Shown: positions 18,560 to 31,191, counted from the stretch's first letter. The stretch is 64,000 bases of DNA from Salmonella enterica subsp. diarizonae (GCF_008692785.1 NZ_VXJV01000013.1:1-64000); one strand, 5' to 3'. Program-made: numbers and translations. The notes: a model not told the origin generated them from the sequence alone.

Positions 18560-19468
18560 TTAATAGCCTTGTACTGTTTTAGCATGATGTGACAGTAAAA
18601 ATACATTTTGGTCATTCTGTATATCACGGGAAAACTTATAAAACAGATTTGGTTCGCTCACAATATACAAATTATTTTCATCATCCATGGCAATCCCTTC
18701 TGGCTGAGGGATATCGTCTCTAAGCCCTGACCACTCCGCCGTCAGGAATAGTCGATCGCGCACCCGCCACTCGGAACTGATCTCCAGAATCATTTTTGAC
18801 TCGTCCGACAATACCAGCAGCGAATCCGTTGGGGCATAATATTCCAGCCCGGAGACATCGCTAATGCTCGCGGTGACGGTAGAAGGCAACACACTGGTGA
18901 TACCATTTTTGCTCATCTCTACTTCTTTGATCACAATGGGTTTTCTTTCTTTAGCGGCATACAATCTCTCATTTTTCGCATCCCATGCCGTACCTTCCAG
19001 CCCTTTATTTTTTGTTTTGTTATAGCCTTCAAGCTTAACCATGGAGATTATCTGCATAGTGCCGCGCTGAATATCAACCTGCGTTTTATATACCGCGCCC
19101 TCTTTCTCACTGCCTATCTGGAACTGGTTGCCCCCACTCCACGCAATAGACTCAGGGTCGTAGATTCCCTGGAGCGGCATCCGCCCCACTAATTGCCCTT
19201 CTGTCGTTAGCCAGACCAGTTCAGGGGGATTATTAATAACGGCGAAAAGCATCCTGTCTTCGGCGGAGTAGGTCAGACCTGAAAGGTTACTCTTAATTCC
19301 TGCGACTGGTTTTTCCTGAATAACCGCTTTATAGCCACTGAGTGTCAGCGCCGAAGGTTTATCGCCATATTTCAGAATTAGCTGATAAACATAGCGAATA
19401 TCGTCCCTGACCATAAATAAAATCACGCCAAAGAGTACAACCACAATACAGCGTTTTAGTAATCTCAT
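18560..19468 (-). CDS. YjiK-like (SdiA-regulated family) membrane-anchored protein
   Basis: Starting at ATG 19468 the product has 302 residues. This start is preferred over ATG 19513 because a GGA lies about 7 bases upstream. One N-terminal membrane helix (CIVVVLFGVILFMV) is followed by a periplasmic beta-propeller-like domain with repeated short strands such as LSGLTYSAED, GLEGTAWDAKN, VSGLEYYAPT and PEGIAMDDEN. This pattern is that of the SdiA-regulated/YjiK family, whose biochemical role is not established. It has its own terminator and points towards the adhesin gene. I have no evidence that it takes part in secretion. Confidence 0.8.
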   Translation of the reverse strand: MRLLKRCIVVVLFGVILFMVRDDIRYVYQLILKYGDKPSALTLSGYKAVIQEKPVAGIKSNLSGLTYSAEDRMLFAVINNPPELVWLTTEGQLVGRMPLQGIYDPESIAWSGGNQFQIGSEKEGAVYKTQVDIQRGTMQIISMVKLEGYNKTKNKGLEGTAWDAKNERLYAAKERKPIVIKEVEMSKNGITSVLPSTVTASISDVSGLEYYAPTDSLLVLSDESKMILEISSEWRVRDRLFLTAEWSGLRDDIPQPEGIAMDDENNLYIVSEPNLFYKFSRDIQNDQNVFLLSHHAKTVQGY

Positions 19469-19814
19469 AAAAAATCCATAGCAGATCACGTCACGACTGA
19501 TGCCGTAACGCATTTCTTAAAAATAAAGCCGTGCCCGATAGAATCGATATCCGGTTATGGCGATTGCCACCAGCATAGACAAAATGGAATGGTCAGCGTT
19601 ATCACAAAAAGACCTGTTTTAATCACTAATGTATCTTTTTTGTAAATTGACATAATCAAGAGGAAGGTAGTTCCGGCTAATTATTTAAATATTAAGTCTG
19701 TAAATTAACGCCGCTATGCAGGGCGAATGACAAAAAGTGATAATTAATGATATGCAACACCGCGATCGGATCTGCTATTGCTGCTCTTACTTCTATTCAA
19801 CCGGACAGCAAAAA

Positions 19815-21215
19815 ATGAAACTCAACCTTATTACCGCCGGCCTGACAACGCTTGTTGCCGCTGGCGCACTCCCGGCTCATGCCGGCCCTCAGGCGCACGT
19901 CGTGTGCGGCTATCACCACACACTAGGCGATGACGCGATTATGATGTTTGGTAAAGCGAATCAGGCGATGTGGCATGATTTTTTTGGCAACACCCACACC
20001 GACGCGGTCTCTACCTACCAGACGTTGCGCGCGCAACCAGATACCACCTGCGATAATAAAGCCGACAGCTCCGCTTACTGGGCGCCGTCCATGAAATTAC
20101 CCAATGGCGAAATCGTAAAACCGGCCTACCAAAAGACCTATTATCAATCCACAAATGTAGCGCAATATCCGCTCCATCCGTTCCCGGCTGGGCTGGAACT
20201 ACTGGCAGGCGATCATCACGGAACCGGCCCCAGTTCAGCCATTACCTTCTTATGCTCCAATGGTAAAGGTTACACCAAAACAACAGGCGAAATATGCGGT
20301 CTGCGTAAAGCGGGCGATGCCGTCCAGTTTAATATCGGGATCGCTTTCCCCAACTGTTGGGATGGCGTCAACCTGAAGCCGACCCATAGTCACAATAATG
20401 CGACCTATGCTGACCACGGGAAATGTTCCGCAGAATATCCGGTCAAAATCCCGACAGTTAATATGAACATCGCCTGGGTACTCCCGCAGATCTCCTCGCT
20501 GGATACGTCCAAGGTGGAATTGTCGATGGACCCGGTAATGCATGGCGAAACCCGGGAAGAGCGCTGGGGAAGTCTTTATACCGCCCATGCCGATTTTATG
20601 AATGGCTGGACGGAAGATGGCGCGCAGTTTATGACGGATCTGTGTATGAATCAGGGGCTGGATTGCGGCACTACGGTTCCTTACGCCTACAGTAAAGCGG
20701 AAGAAAATACCTGGGTAAGCAGCGAAGACGACAAGCCTCATGCCAACGTCGATACCTTGTATGTACAGGATGACTGGACAAATGGCGGACGCACGCAGCA
20801 TCCGGAAACGCTCACGCTGGTGAAATTTAAGATCCCGCCCCTACCTGCCAATATGGACGCTTCGCTATTCAAATACCGTATTCGCCTTTTTGGCGGCAAA
20901 ACGGAAACGAACGGCGCCGATCAGATCTTCTTTTACCCAACCAACAACGACTGGCACGCCAGTACCGTGTCATGGAACAATAAACCGGCGATCAACTACC
21001 GTTCCGATGCCGTGTTATATCTAAACTACTCGCATGAATACCGCATGGTTGATGTCGATAAAGCGGTGCGCAAAGCGCTGGCAGAAGGGAAAACGGAAGT
21101 ATCCTGGTATATCGGCGGCGACCGTCAGGGAAATCACTACGATTTCACGCCAGCGAACTCAAAACAGAGCCTGGTGCTGATGCTGACCGGTTTTAAAAAG
21201 ACGCCGGAACTGTAA
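19815..21215 (+). CDS. Secreted DUF1996 protein with C-terminal CBM96/DNRLRE-like domain
   Basis: The start at ATG 19815 gives a Sec signal peptide (MKLNLITAGLTTLVAAGALPAHA); the frame extends 26 codons upstream, but that extension spoils the signal. The 466-residue product begins after cleavage with a DUF1996-like domain rich in His, Cys and Trp (GYHHTLGDD, FPNCWDGVNLKPTHSHN, HGKCSAEYP). Residues from about 310 on look like a DNRLRE/CBM96 beta-sandwich, with the family hallmark VSWNNKP and a VKFKIPPLP entry. DUF1996 is common in fungi and actinobacteria and unusual in enterics. An extracellular carbohydrate-related role is possible but unproven. A GC-rich hairpin follows. Confidence 0.78.
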   Translation: MKLNLITAGLTTLVAAGALPAHAGPQAHVVCGYHHTLGDDAIMMFGKANQAMWHDFFGNTHTDAVSTYQTLRAQPDTTCDNKADSSAYWAPSMKLPNGEIVKPAYQKTYYQSTNVAQYPLHPFPAGLELLAGDHHGTGPSSAITFLCSNGKGYTKTTGEICGLRKAGDAVQFNIGIAFPNCWDGVNLKPTHSHNNATYADHGKCSAEYPVKIPTVNMNIAWVLPQISSLDTSKVELSMDPVMHGETREERWGSLYTAHADFMNGWTEDGAQFMTDLCMNQGLDCGTTVPYAYSKAEENTWVSSEDDKPHANVDTLYVQDDWTNGGRTQHPETLTLVKFKIPPLPANMDASLFKYRIRLFGGKTETNGADQIFFYPTNNDWHASTVSWNNKPAINYRSDAVLYLNYSHEYRMVDVDKAVRKALAEGKTEVSWYIGGDRQGNHYDFTPANSKQSLVLMLTGFKKTPEL

Positions 21216-21224
21216 TGTCAGACT

Positions 21225-21250
21225 GTGCCCGCTGGCGCGACAGCGGGCAC
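21225..21250 (+). terminator. Hairpin after the DUF1996 gene
   Basis: A perfect 10-bp stem (GTGCCCGCTG / CAGCGGGCAC) with a 6-base loop begins 9 bases after the stop. No T-tract follows, so termination strength is uncertain. Confidence 0.55.
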
Positions 21251-21298
21251 GATGGCGATATAAGCATTACAGTGCGTCATCAAAACCTGATAGATATC

Positions 21299-21570
21299 TC
21301 AGAAAAACAATCGGTTAGTCGCAGGCTGTAGCCCCTGTTTCTGTTGAACGTCCTGCAGATAGCATGTCGTCACGACGGCAAGTCGGGCATAGAACGCACT
21401 AATGGTATTACATTGCAGCAGGTCCAGATAGCGGAATCCCCAGGGCGAGACGGTCATCTCTCCCTGGCCTTCAAACAACACGGAAAATTGCCATGTAAGA
21501 GCATCATCATCCGGTAGCGACCATGACGCGCACAGCGGCTCACTATGTCCGAGTTCGCGCCAGGGGTAAG
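21299..21570 (-). pseudogene. Remnant of a TorD/DmsD-family chaperone
   Basis: On the minus strand an open stretch encodes the mid-part of a TorD-family redox enzyme chaperone (LFEGQGEMTVSPWGFRYLD, compare LFVGP...PPWGSVWLD in DmsD), then jumps directly to a short C-terminal piece with AFYARLAVVTTCYL. Both the N-terminus and the central helices are missing. The readable part starts upstream of GTG 21481 without a proper start. In S. Typhimurium, as I recall, a DMSO-reductase-like gene set with a TorD-like chaperone lies beyond dcuS. This is most likely its scar, with the catalytic subunits lost. Confidence 0.65.
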
Positions 21571-21683
21571 AATTATTTTATGCAATTTTGATGAAAATAA
21601 ATTACCTATCACGGTATACAGCGATATTAATTAACGACATGACGTTTGCCAGTCGAGACGAGCAGGTAGAGTGCCCTGCAAGG

Positions 21684-21717
21684 CAAGACAAGACAAGACA
21701 AGACAAGACAAGACAAG
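21684..21717 (+). repeat. Pentanucleotide microsatellite (CAAGA)n upstream of dcuS
   Basis: Six full CAAGA units plus CAAG run without interruption, about 100 bases before the dcuS start. A degenerate unit (GCAAG) precedes the run. Pentanucleotide tracts mutate by slipped-strand pairing, and one unit changes the reading frame. The tract lies inside an open frame that ends exactly on the dcuS start codon. Confidence 0.9.
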
Positions 21718-21817
21718 CTTTTCAACATTGGTGCAACCGTGCAACGTCGCCTACTACCTTTGAATTAGACGCTTCATCAGGGATAATAACCTTACAATTC
21801 ATCAGTTCAGGTCCGCT

Positions 21818-23449
21818 ATGAAACACTCCCTGCCATGCCGGGCGTTACGCAAACGCCCCATGAAACTCGGCACGACCGTCATTCTGATGGTCAGCGCCGT
21901 TTTGTTCTCGGTGCTCGTTGTGGTCCATCTGATCTATTTCTCGCAAATCAGCAGCATGACGCGCGACGCGCTGGCAGATAAAGCGCTGGCGGTGGCCCGC
22001 TCGCTGGCGGACTCTCCGACAATTCGCGAGGGGCTGAAAAAACCGCCTGCGGAAAGCGGCATTCAGACGCTCGCCGAAGCGGTGAGCCAGCATAACGGCT
22101 TTTTGTTTATTGTGGTGACGAATATGCAGGGCATCCGTTATTCGCACCCAGAAGCGCAGCGAATCGGTCAACCGTTCAAAGGCGATGATATTCTGCTCGC
22201 GCTGCAGGGAAAGGAAAACGTCGCCATTAATCGCGGCTTTCTCGCCAAAGCGCTGCGCGTTTTTACGCCGGTTTATGATGAACGCCACCGGCAGATCGGC
22301 GTTGTAGCGATTGGCCTGGAACTCCGTCACGTTACGCAACAGATCAACAATAGCCGCGGCAGTATTATCTGGTCCATTCTGTTCGGCGCTCTGGTGGGGT
22401 TATTAGGCACGTATGCGCTGGTCAAGGTGCTAAAACGAATCTTGTTTGGCCTCGAACCGTATGAAATTTCCACTCTTTTTGAACAGCGTCAGGCTATGCT
22501 ACAGTCGATCAAAGAAGGCGTTATCGCCGTCGATGATAGCGGCGAAGTCACGTTGATTAACCATGCGGCGCAGGCGCTGCTCGATTATCGAAAAACGCAG
22601 GATGACGCCAGATTATCCACCCTGAGCCATGCCTGGTCGCAGGTGGTAGACATTAGCGAAGTGTTGCGTGACGGTACGCCGCGCCGCGATGAAGAGATCA
22701 TCGTCAAAGGCCGTCTGCTGCTTGTGAATACCGTTCCGGTGCGCAGCAACGGCGAAATTATCGGCGCGATATCCACCTTCAGGGATAAAACAGAAGTTCG
22801 CCAACTGATGCAACGGTTGGACGGGATGGTGAACTACGCGGATGCGCTCCGTGAACGATCCCACGAATTCATGAACAAATTACATGTGATTCTGGGATTA
22901 TTGCACCTGAAGAGTTATAAGCAGCTTGAAGCGTATATTATCAAGACGGCCAATAACTATCAGGAAGAGATCGGTTTGCTGCTGGGTAAAATAAAATCGC
23001 CGATTATCGCTGGATTTTTGTTCAGTAAGATTAATCGCACCTCTGATTTCGGGCACAGCTTGGTGATAAGCAGTGACAGCCAATTACCGGATAATAACAA
23101 TGAAGATCAGGTCACGGTGCTGATTACGGCGCTGGGTAATTTGATTGAAAACGCGCTGGAAGCGTTGGGCCAGGAGTCCGGCGGCGAAATTAGCATCTCG
23201 TTACACTACCGTCATGGCTGGCTGCATTGCGAAGTGAGCGATGATGGCCCCGGTATCGAACCTGAGCGCATCGACGCGATTTTTGAAAAAGGCGTCTCGT
23301 CAAAAGGCGCCGAACGCGGCGTCGGTTTAGCGCTGGTTAAACAGCAGGTTGAAGCGCTTGGCGGCGTAATTTCCGTGGAATCTGAACCTGGGATCTTCAC
23401 ACAATTTTTTGTACAGTTACCCTGGGATGGGGAGAGGACCAGCCTATGA
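21818..23449 (+). CDS. dcuS: C4-dicarboxylate/citrate sensor histidine kinase DcuS
   Basis: The 543-residue product has the exact length of E. coli DcuS. An N-terminal helix (about 20-42) is followed by the periplasmic PAS-like ligand domain (about 45-180), a second helix (about 182-205), a cytoplasmic PAS domain and the CitA-type kinase core. The phospho-acceptor His lies in ERSHEFMNKLHVILGLL, and the ATP-binding boxes NLIENALEAL, DDGPGIEP and GVGLALVK are intact. It senses fumarate, malate, succinate and related acids together with the transporter DcuB and phosphorylates DcuR. The stop overlaps the dcuR start as ATGA. Upstream an unusual pentanucleotide repeat precedes the start. Confidence 0.96.
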   Translation: MKHSLPCRALRKRPMKLGTTVILMVSAVLFSVLVVVHLIYFSQISSMTRDALADKALAVARSLADSPTIREGLKKPPAESGIQTLAEAVSQHNGFLFIVVTNMQGIRYSHPEAQRIGQPFKGDDILLALQGKENVAINRGFLAKALRVFTPVYDERHRQIGVVAIGLELRHVTQQINNSRGSIIWSILFGALVGLLGTYALVKVLKRILFGLEPYEISTLFEQRQAMLQSIKEGVIAVDDSGEVTLINHAAQALLDYRKTQDDARLSTLSHAWSQVVDISEVLRDGTPRRDEEIIVKGRLLLVNTVPVRSNGEIIGAISTFRDKTEVRQLMQRLDGMVNYADALRERSHEFMNKLHVILGLLHLKSYKQLEAYIIKTANNYQEEIGLLLGKIKSPIIAGFLFSKINRTSDFGHSLVISSDSQLPDNNNEDQVTVLITALGNLIENALEALGQESGGEISISLHYRHGWLHCEVSDDGPGIEPERIDAIFEKGVSSKGAERGVGLALVKQQVEALGGVISVESEPGIFTQFFVQLPWDGERTSL

Positions 23450-24165
23450 TCAATGTATTAATTGTCGATGACGATGCGATGGTCGCGGAGCTAAATCGCC
23501 GCTACGTCGCGCAAATCTCCGGTTTTCATTGCTGTGGAACCGCTTCGACGCTGGAAAAAGCGAAAGAGTTTATCTTCAACAGTGAAAATCACATTGACCT
23601 GATCCTGCTGGATATCTACATGCAGCAGGAAAATGGACTGGATCTGCTGCCTGTCCTGCACAGCGCAGGCTGCAAAAGCGACGTTATTGTCATTTCTTCT
23701 GCCGCTGACGCCGCCACCATTAAAGATTCGCTTCACTACGGCGTAGTGGATTATCTGATCAAGCCTTTTCAGGCCACGCGCTTTGAAGAAGCGCTAACTG
23801 GCTGGCTACGTAAGAAAACGGCAATGGAAAAACGCCAGTATTACGAACAGTCTGAGCTTGATCTGCTCATTCACGGCAATTCATCCAGCGAGCAGGAGCC
23901 TCGCCGGCTGCCAAAAGGGCTGACGCAGCAAACGCTACGCACCTTATGCCAGTGGATTGATGCGCATCAGGAGCAGGAGTTTTCTACCGACGAGCTGGCC
24001 AACGAAGTGAATATCTCTCGCGTCTCCTGCCGTAAATATCTTATCTGGCTGGTGAATTGCCATATCTTGTTTACCAGCATTCATTACGGCGTGACCGGCA
24101 GACCGGTTTACCGCTACCGCGTTCAGCCGGAACATTACTCTTTACTTAAACAATATTGTCAGTAA
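23446..24165 (+). CDS. dcuR: Response regulator DcuR
   Basis: The 239-residue protein has an N-terminal receiver domain with phospho-acceptor Asp56 (LILLDIYM) and conserved Lys in LIKPF, and a C-terminal CitB-type helix-turn-helix (ELANEVNISRVSCRKYL). After phosphorylation by DcuS it activates dcuB, fumB, dctA and frd. It is translationally coupled to dcuS by a 4-base overlap. Its targets dcuB and fumB lie just downstream. Confidence 0.96.
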   Translation: MINVLIVDDDAMVAELNRRYVAQISGFHCCGTASTLEKAKEFIFNSENHIDLILLDIYMQQENGLDLLPVLHSAGCKSDVIVISSAADAATIKDSLHYGVVDYLIKPFQATRFEEALTGWLRKKTAMEKRQYYEQSELDLLIHGNSSSEQEPRRLPKGLTQQTLRTLCQWIDAHQEQEFSTDELANEVNISRVSCRKYLIWLVNCHILFTSIHYGVTGRPVYRYRVQPEHYSLLKQYCQ

Positions 24166-24882
24166 GGATACAGCATAAATCTGACGCGAAGCGTTATATA
24201 TTGGTAACAATTATTATAACAATATAAATAAAAACGCTATCACATTAATAACAAATCAGGAAAATTGTGTCAGATCAAATATACCCAACGTAGGCCAGTT
24301 AACGTTATTTTCTATAATTACAGCGCCATGCGCTGTTTTTAATTTCAAAACGCTAACAAAAGTTAATTAAGTATTATCCCCTGCCGAGAGTGTGTATTTT
24401 TATTAAAAAAGGGATTGGTCCGGAATTTTCCTGACACTTAAATAAAATTACGTTTGTAGCAATGGAGCTCGTGCTACGCCTATGGACAATACGTATATTT
24501 GTGAGCAGAAACTCGTCTCCAGACGCCATACGAATAATTTAGAAAAATGGCGTGATAATGATCACACAAGTCACATTCTGTATGATTTATACGCTGACGA
24601 GACGCGAAAACTAAATAAAATATACCTGTTTTTCAAACAGATATATTTTAACCTCCTGCTCTCATTCGTTTCACCTGCCCATCGCCAGAGGGTGATTCCC
24701 TCTGAACATCACCATCGTAAGAAAATAATTACTTAAAGCAACTCTGTAAAACGCTTAACCGTTAATCGTCGCCACTGGCGCATTGAATATTCGCCACTTC
24801 CTGATGTTCATTCATACAAATCAGAAGATGGCTGTGATCCATTTATCAAAATTGACTGGGTTTATCGCGAGGGTAAATAAAA
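24166..24882. promoter_or_regulatory. Long regulatory region upstream of dcuB
   Basis: This 717-base AT-rich gap holds no gene I can support. In E. coli dcuB is activated by FNR, CRP and DcuR and repressed by NarL, so a long control region fits. A near-palindromic CRP-like site CGTGATAATGATCACA is at 24551-24566, about 320 bases before the dcuB start. A poorer match (TGTGATCCATTTATCA) is at 24833-24848. I found no exact FNR consensus. An 84-codon open frame at 24482-24736 has no ribosome-binding site and no recognisable product. Confidence 0.4.
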
Positions 24883-26223
24883 ATGTTATTTAGTATACAG
24901 CTTCTCATAATATTAATATGTCTGTTTTATGGCGCCCGAAAGGGAGGGATCGCGCTCGGGTTGCTGGGCGGTATCGGTCTGGTCATTCTGGTGTTTGTTT
25001 TCCATCTCCAGCCAGGTAAACCGCCCGTTGACGTAATGCTGGTAATTATCGCGGTAGTCGCCGCGTCGGCAACATTACAAGCGTCAGGCGGTCTGGATGT
25101 GATGTTGCAGATTGCCGAAAAGCTGCTGCGCCGCAACCCCAAATATGTCTCTATTGTGGCGCCGTTCGTCACCTGTACCCTGACGATTCTGTGTGGTACA
25201 GGCCACGTGGTCTACACCATTTTGCCGATTATCTACGACGTAGCGATCAAGAATAATATCCGTCCGGAACGTCCAATGGCGGCCAGTTCTATCGGCGCGC
25301 AAATGGGCATCATCGCCAGTCCGGTTTCCGTCGCTGTTGTTTCTCTGGTGGCAATGCTGGGCAACGTAACTTTTGATGGCAGGCATCTGGAATTCCTCGA
25401 TCTGTTGTCTATCACCATCCCCTCTACCCTGCTCGGCATCCTGGCGATAGGCATTTTTAGCTGGTTCCGCGGTAAAGATCTGGATAAAGACGAAGCGTTT
25501 CAGAAATTTATTTCCGTACCGGAAAACCGTCAGTACGTGTACGGCGATACCGCGACGCTGCTGGATAAAAAACTGCCGAAAAGCAACTGGCTGGCGATGT
25601 GGATCTTCCTGGCGGCTATCGCCGTGGTCGCTATCCTGGGGGCAGACTCCGACTTACGCCCTACCTTCGGCGGCAAACCGTTGTCGATGGTGCTGGTCAT
25701 TCAGATGTTCATGCTGCTGACCGGGGCGCTCATTATCATCCTGACCAAAACCAATCCTGCGTCTATCTCAAAAAATGAAGTCTTTCGTTCCGGTATGATT
25801 GCGATTGTCGCGGTATACGGGATCGCCTGGATGGCGGAAACCATGTTCGGCGCGCACATGTCGGAAATTCAGGGCGTGCTGGGTGAAATGGTCAAAGAGT
25901 ATCCGTGGGCCTACGCCATCGTTCTGCTGTTGGTCTCCAAGTTTGTTAACTCCCAGGCGGCAGCGCTGGCGGCGATTGTTCCCGTCGCGCTGGCTATCGG
26001 CGTCGATCCGGCGTATATCGTGGCCTCTGCGCCGGCATGTTATGGCTACTACATCCTGCCGACCTACCCAAGCGATCTGGCGGCGATTCAGTTTGACCGT
26101 TCCGGCACGACCCATATTGGCCGCTTCGTCATTAACCACAGCTTCATTCTGCCGGGTTTGATTGGCGTAAGCGTCTCCTGCGTCTTTGGCTGGATCTTTG
26201 CCGCAATGTACGGATTCCTGTAA
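24883..26223 (+). CDS. dcuB: Anaerobic C4-dicarboxylate transporter DcuB
   Basis: The 446-residue inner-membrane protein has the length of E. coli DcuB and about 12 hydrophobic segments. DcuB exchanges external fumarate for internal succinate during fumarate respiration and acts as a co-sensor of DcuS. Recognisable stretches are [19 protein letters not shown] and [19 protein letters not shown]. It is followed by a GC-rich hairpin and fumB in the same direction. Confidence 0.96.
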   Translation: MLFSIQLLIILICLFYGARKGGIALGLLGGIGLVILVFVFHLQPGKPPVDVMLVIIAVVAASATLQASGGLDVMLQIAEKLLRRNPKYVSIVAPFVTCTLTILCGTGHVVYTILPIIYDVAIKNNIRPERPMAASSIGAQMGIIASPVSVAVVSLVAMLGNVTFDGRHLEFLDLLSITIPSTLLGILAIGIFSWFRGKDLDKDEAFQKFISVPENRQYVYGDTATLLDKKLPKSNWLAMWIFLAAIAVVAILGADSDLRPTFGGKPLSMVLVIQMFMLLTGALIIILTKTNPASISKNEVFRSGMIAIVAVYGIAWMAETMFGAHMSEIQGVLGEMVKEYPWAYAIVLLLVSKFVNSQAAALAAIVPVALAIGVDPAYIVASAPACYGYYILPTYPSDLAAIQFDRSGTTHIGRFVINHSFILPGLIGVSVSCVFGWIFAAMYGFL

Positions 26224-26229
26224 TGGCAG

Positions 26230-26259
26230 CGCGCGCCGCCCGGTTATGCGCGGCGCGCG
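26230..26259 (+). terminator. GC-rich hairpin between dcuB and fumB
   Basis: A 10-bp stem CGCGCGCCGC / GCGGCGCGCG with a 10-base loop starts right after the dcuB stop. With no T-tract it may be a partial terminator or an mRNA-stabilising structure setting dcuB above fumB. Confidence 0.5.
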
Positions 26260-26318
26260 ACTTAGAGTCTGGCCCATTAGGCTCTTAATACATTTTCTTA
26301 CTATTAGGCTGGAAGCAC

Positions 26319-27965
26319 ATGTCGAAAAAAGAGTTTATCTATCAGGCGCCTTTCCCGATGGGAGAGGACAAAACAGAGTATTATCTGCTCACCTCCGATT
26401 ATGTCAGCGTCAGTGAATTCAACGGAGAATCTATCCTCAACGTTGAGCCGCAGGCGTTAACGTTGTTGGCTCAGCAAGCCTTCCACGACGCATCTTTCAT
26501 GCTCCGCCCTGAACACCAGCAGCAAGTCGCCGCCATTCTCCACGACCCCGAAGCCAGCGAAAACGACAAATACGTGGCGCTGCAATTCCTGAGAAACTCC
26601 GAGATCGCCGCCAAAGGCGTTCTGCCAACCTGCCAGGATACCGGCACGGCGATTATCATGGGTAAAAAAGGCCAACGTGTCTGGACGGGCGGCGGCGATG
26701 AAGCCGCACTCTCCAAAGGCGTATTCAATACCTATATCGAAGATAACCTGCGCTACTCGCAGAACGCGCCGCTGGATATGTACAAAGAGGTTAATACCGG
26801 CAGCAACCTGCCAGCGCAAATCGATCTCTATGCCGTCGACGGCGACGAGTACAAGTTCCTCTGCGTGGCGAAAGGCGGCGGTTCAGCAAACAAAACGTAT
26901 CTCTATCAGGAGACTAAAGCGCTGCTCACCCCTGGTAAGCTGAAAAACTTCCTCGTTGAGAAAATGCGCACGCTGGGCACCGCGGCCTGCCCGCCATACC
27001 ATATCGCATTTGTCATTGGCGGCACCTCGGCGGAAAGCACGCTGAAAACCGTAAAACTCGCCAGCACTCACTATTACGACGCGCTGCCGACGGAAGGTAA
27101 CGAGCACGGCCAGGCATTCCGCGATCTCCACCTGGAACAGGAACTGCTGGAAGAAGCGCAAAAACTTGGCCTCGGCGCCCAGTTCGGCGGGAAATATTTC
27201 GCCCACGATATTCGCGTGATTCGCCTGCCGCGTCACGGCGCCTCCTGTCCGGTGGGGATGGGCGTCTCCTGCTCGGCAGACCGTAACATTAAAGCGAAAA
27301 TTAACCGCGAAGGCATCTGGATCGAAAAACTGGAACACAATCCGGGCCAGTATATTCCGCCAGCGCTGCGTCAGGCGGGCGAAGGCGACGCGGTGAAAGT
27401 CGATCTCAACCGCCCGATGAAAGAGATCCTCGCCCAGCTATCACAGTATCCGGTCTCGACTCGCCTGTCGCTGACGGGCACCATTATCGTGGGTCGCGAT
27501 ATCGCCCACGCGAAGCTAAAAGAGCGTATCGAATCCGGCGAAGGTCTGCCGCAGTACATTAAAGACCATCCCATCTATTACGCAGGTCCGGCAAAAACCC
27601 CGGCAGGTTATCCATCTGGCTCATTAGGCCCCACCACCGCAGGCCGAATGGACTCTTATGTCGATCTGCTGCAATCCCACGGCGGCAGTATGATCATGCT
27701 GGCGAAAGGCAACCGTAGCCAGCAGGTCACGGATGCCTGTAAAAAACACGGCGGTTTTTATTTGGGCAGTATCGGCGGCCCGGCGGCGGTACTGGCGCAG
27801 CAGAGCATTAAGCATCTGGAGTGCGTCGAGTATCCGGAACTCGGCATGGAAGCTATCTGGAAAATTGAAGTAGAAGATTTCCCGGCCTTTATCCTGGTGG
27901 ATGACAAAGGCAACGATTTCTTCCAGCAGATTGTCAGCAAACAGTGCGCTAACTGCGCGAAATAA
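26319..27965 (+). CDS. fumB: Anaerobic class I fumarase FumB
   Basis: The 548-residue protein has the exact length of the class I (iron-sulfur, oxygen-sensitive) fumarases of E. coli. [4Fe-4S] ligand cysteines are visible in [10 protein letters not shown], in [10 protein letters not shown] and in the central ACPPYHIAF stretch. The C-terminal part has the [11 protein letters not shown] motif. FumB works in the reductive direction, hydrating fumarate/malate during anaerobic growth. Its position after dcuB links substrate import to fumarate respiration. FumA is a close paralogue, but the dcuB neighbourhood identifies FumB. Confidence 0.95.
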   Translation: MSKKEFIYQAPFPMGEDKTEYYLLTSDYVSVSEFNGESILNVEPQALTLLAQQAFHDASFMLRPEHQQQVAAILHDPEASENDKYVALQFLRNSEIAAKGVLPTCQDTGTAIIMGKKGQRVWTGGGDEAALSKGVFNTYIEDNLRYSQNAPLDMYKEVNTGSNLPAQIDLYAVDGDEYKFLCVAKGGGSANKTYLYQETKALLTPGKLKNFLVEKMRTLGTAACPPYHIAFVIGGTSAESTLKTVKLASTHYYDALPTEGNEHGQAFRDLHLEQELLEEAQKLGLGAQFGGKYFAHDIRVIRLPRHGASCPVGMGVSCSADRNIKAKINREGIWIEKLEHNPGQYIPPALRQAGEGDAVKVDLNRPMKEILAQLSQYPVSTRLSLTGTIIVGRDIAHAKLKERIESGEGLPQYIKDHPIYYAGPAKTPAGYPSGSLGPTTAGRMDSYVDLLQSHGGSMIMLAKGNRSQQVTDACKKHGGFYLGSIGGPAAVLAQQSIKHLECVEYPELGMEAIWKIEVEDFPAFILVDDKGNDFFQQIVSKQCANCAK

Positions 27966-27972
27966 CCTGGCA

Positions 27973-27993
27973 GGCCCGGCATTCTCCCGGGCC
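27973..27993 (+). terminator. Hairpin after fumB
   Basis: A 7-bp stem GGCCCGG / CCGGGCC begins 7 bases after the fumB stop, between the convergent fumB and melB genes. Confidence 0.5.
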
Positions 27994-28009
27994 GCGTTAT
28001 CGGTTAATT

Positions 28010-28035
28010 GCCGGATGGCGCTACGCTTATCCGGC
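28010..28035. repeat. REP element between fumB and melB
   Basis: The palindrome GCCGGAT...ATCCGGC with the central GGCGCTACGCTT is a typical enterobacterial REP/BIME unit located between convergent genes. Confidence 0.75.
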
Positions 28036-28053
28036 CTGGACGAGAGACCATGC

Positions 28054-30923
<2,870 letters not shown>

Positions 30924-31001
30924 GACTCTCCAGAACAGTAGTGAACACCTTCATGGTGGCACGCGTTCCCGGTGAAAACCTCCGTCTTCCCCAATGAGCA
31001 T

Positions 31002-31053
31002 TCCCGAAAACTCAGATCGTATGCTGACGCGCGGAAGATCTGAGTTTTTGGGA
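31002..31053. promoter_or_regulatory. Inverted MelR operator pair in the melA-melR control region
   Basis: Two 17-base arms (TCCCGAAAACTCAGATC at 31002-31018 and GATCTGAGTTTTTGGGA at 31037-31053) form an inverted repeat with a single mismatch and an 18-base spacer. They lie between divergent melA and melR, where E. coli carries several MelR sites plus a CRP site. I assign them to MelR by position and symmetry. Confidence 0.65.
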
Positions 31054-31191
31054 CAAAATAGCGTAAAAAGCAGAGTATTCGGCCTGATAGTCAGACTACG
31101 CTCTACAATACCGACGGATTCTGTGTCCGGATTCCCGGTTTCCTCCCTGCTAAACGCGCATAATTCTGATAATTCAGGAAATGGAGTGACG

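Noticed and set aside
20250-20801. 183-codon reverse open frame opposite the DUF1996 gene
   Set aside because: It is a shadow of the plus-strand gene, which has a signal peptide and clear domains.
21588-21821. 77-codon frame containing the CAAGA repeat as a real protein gene
   Set aside because: Its sequence is low complexity from the repeat, the start lacks a ribosome-binding site, and nothing suggests conservation; kept only as a possible regulatory upstream frame.
24482-24736. 84-codon open frame upstream of dcuB
   Set aside because: There is no Shine-Dalgarno, no recognisable protein family, and it overlies the presumed dcuB control region with a CRP-like palindrome.
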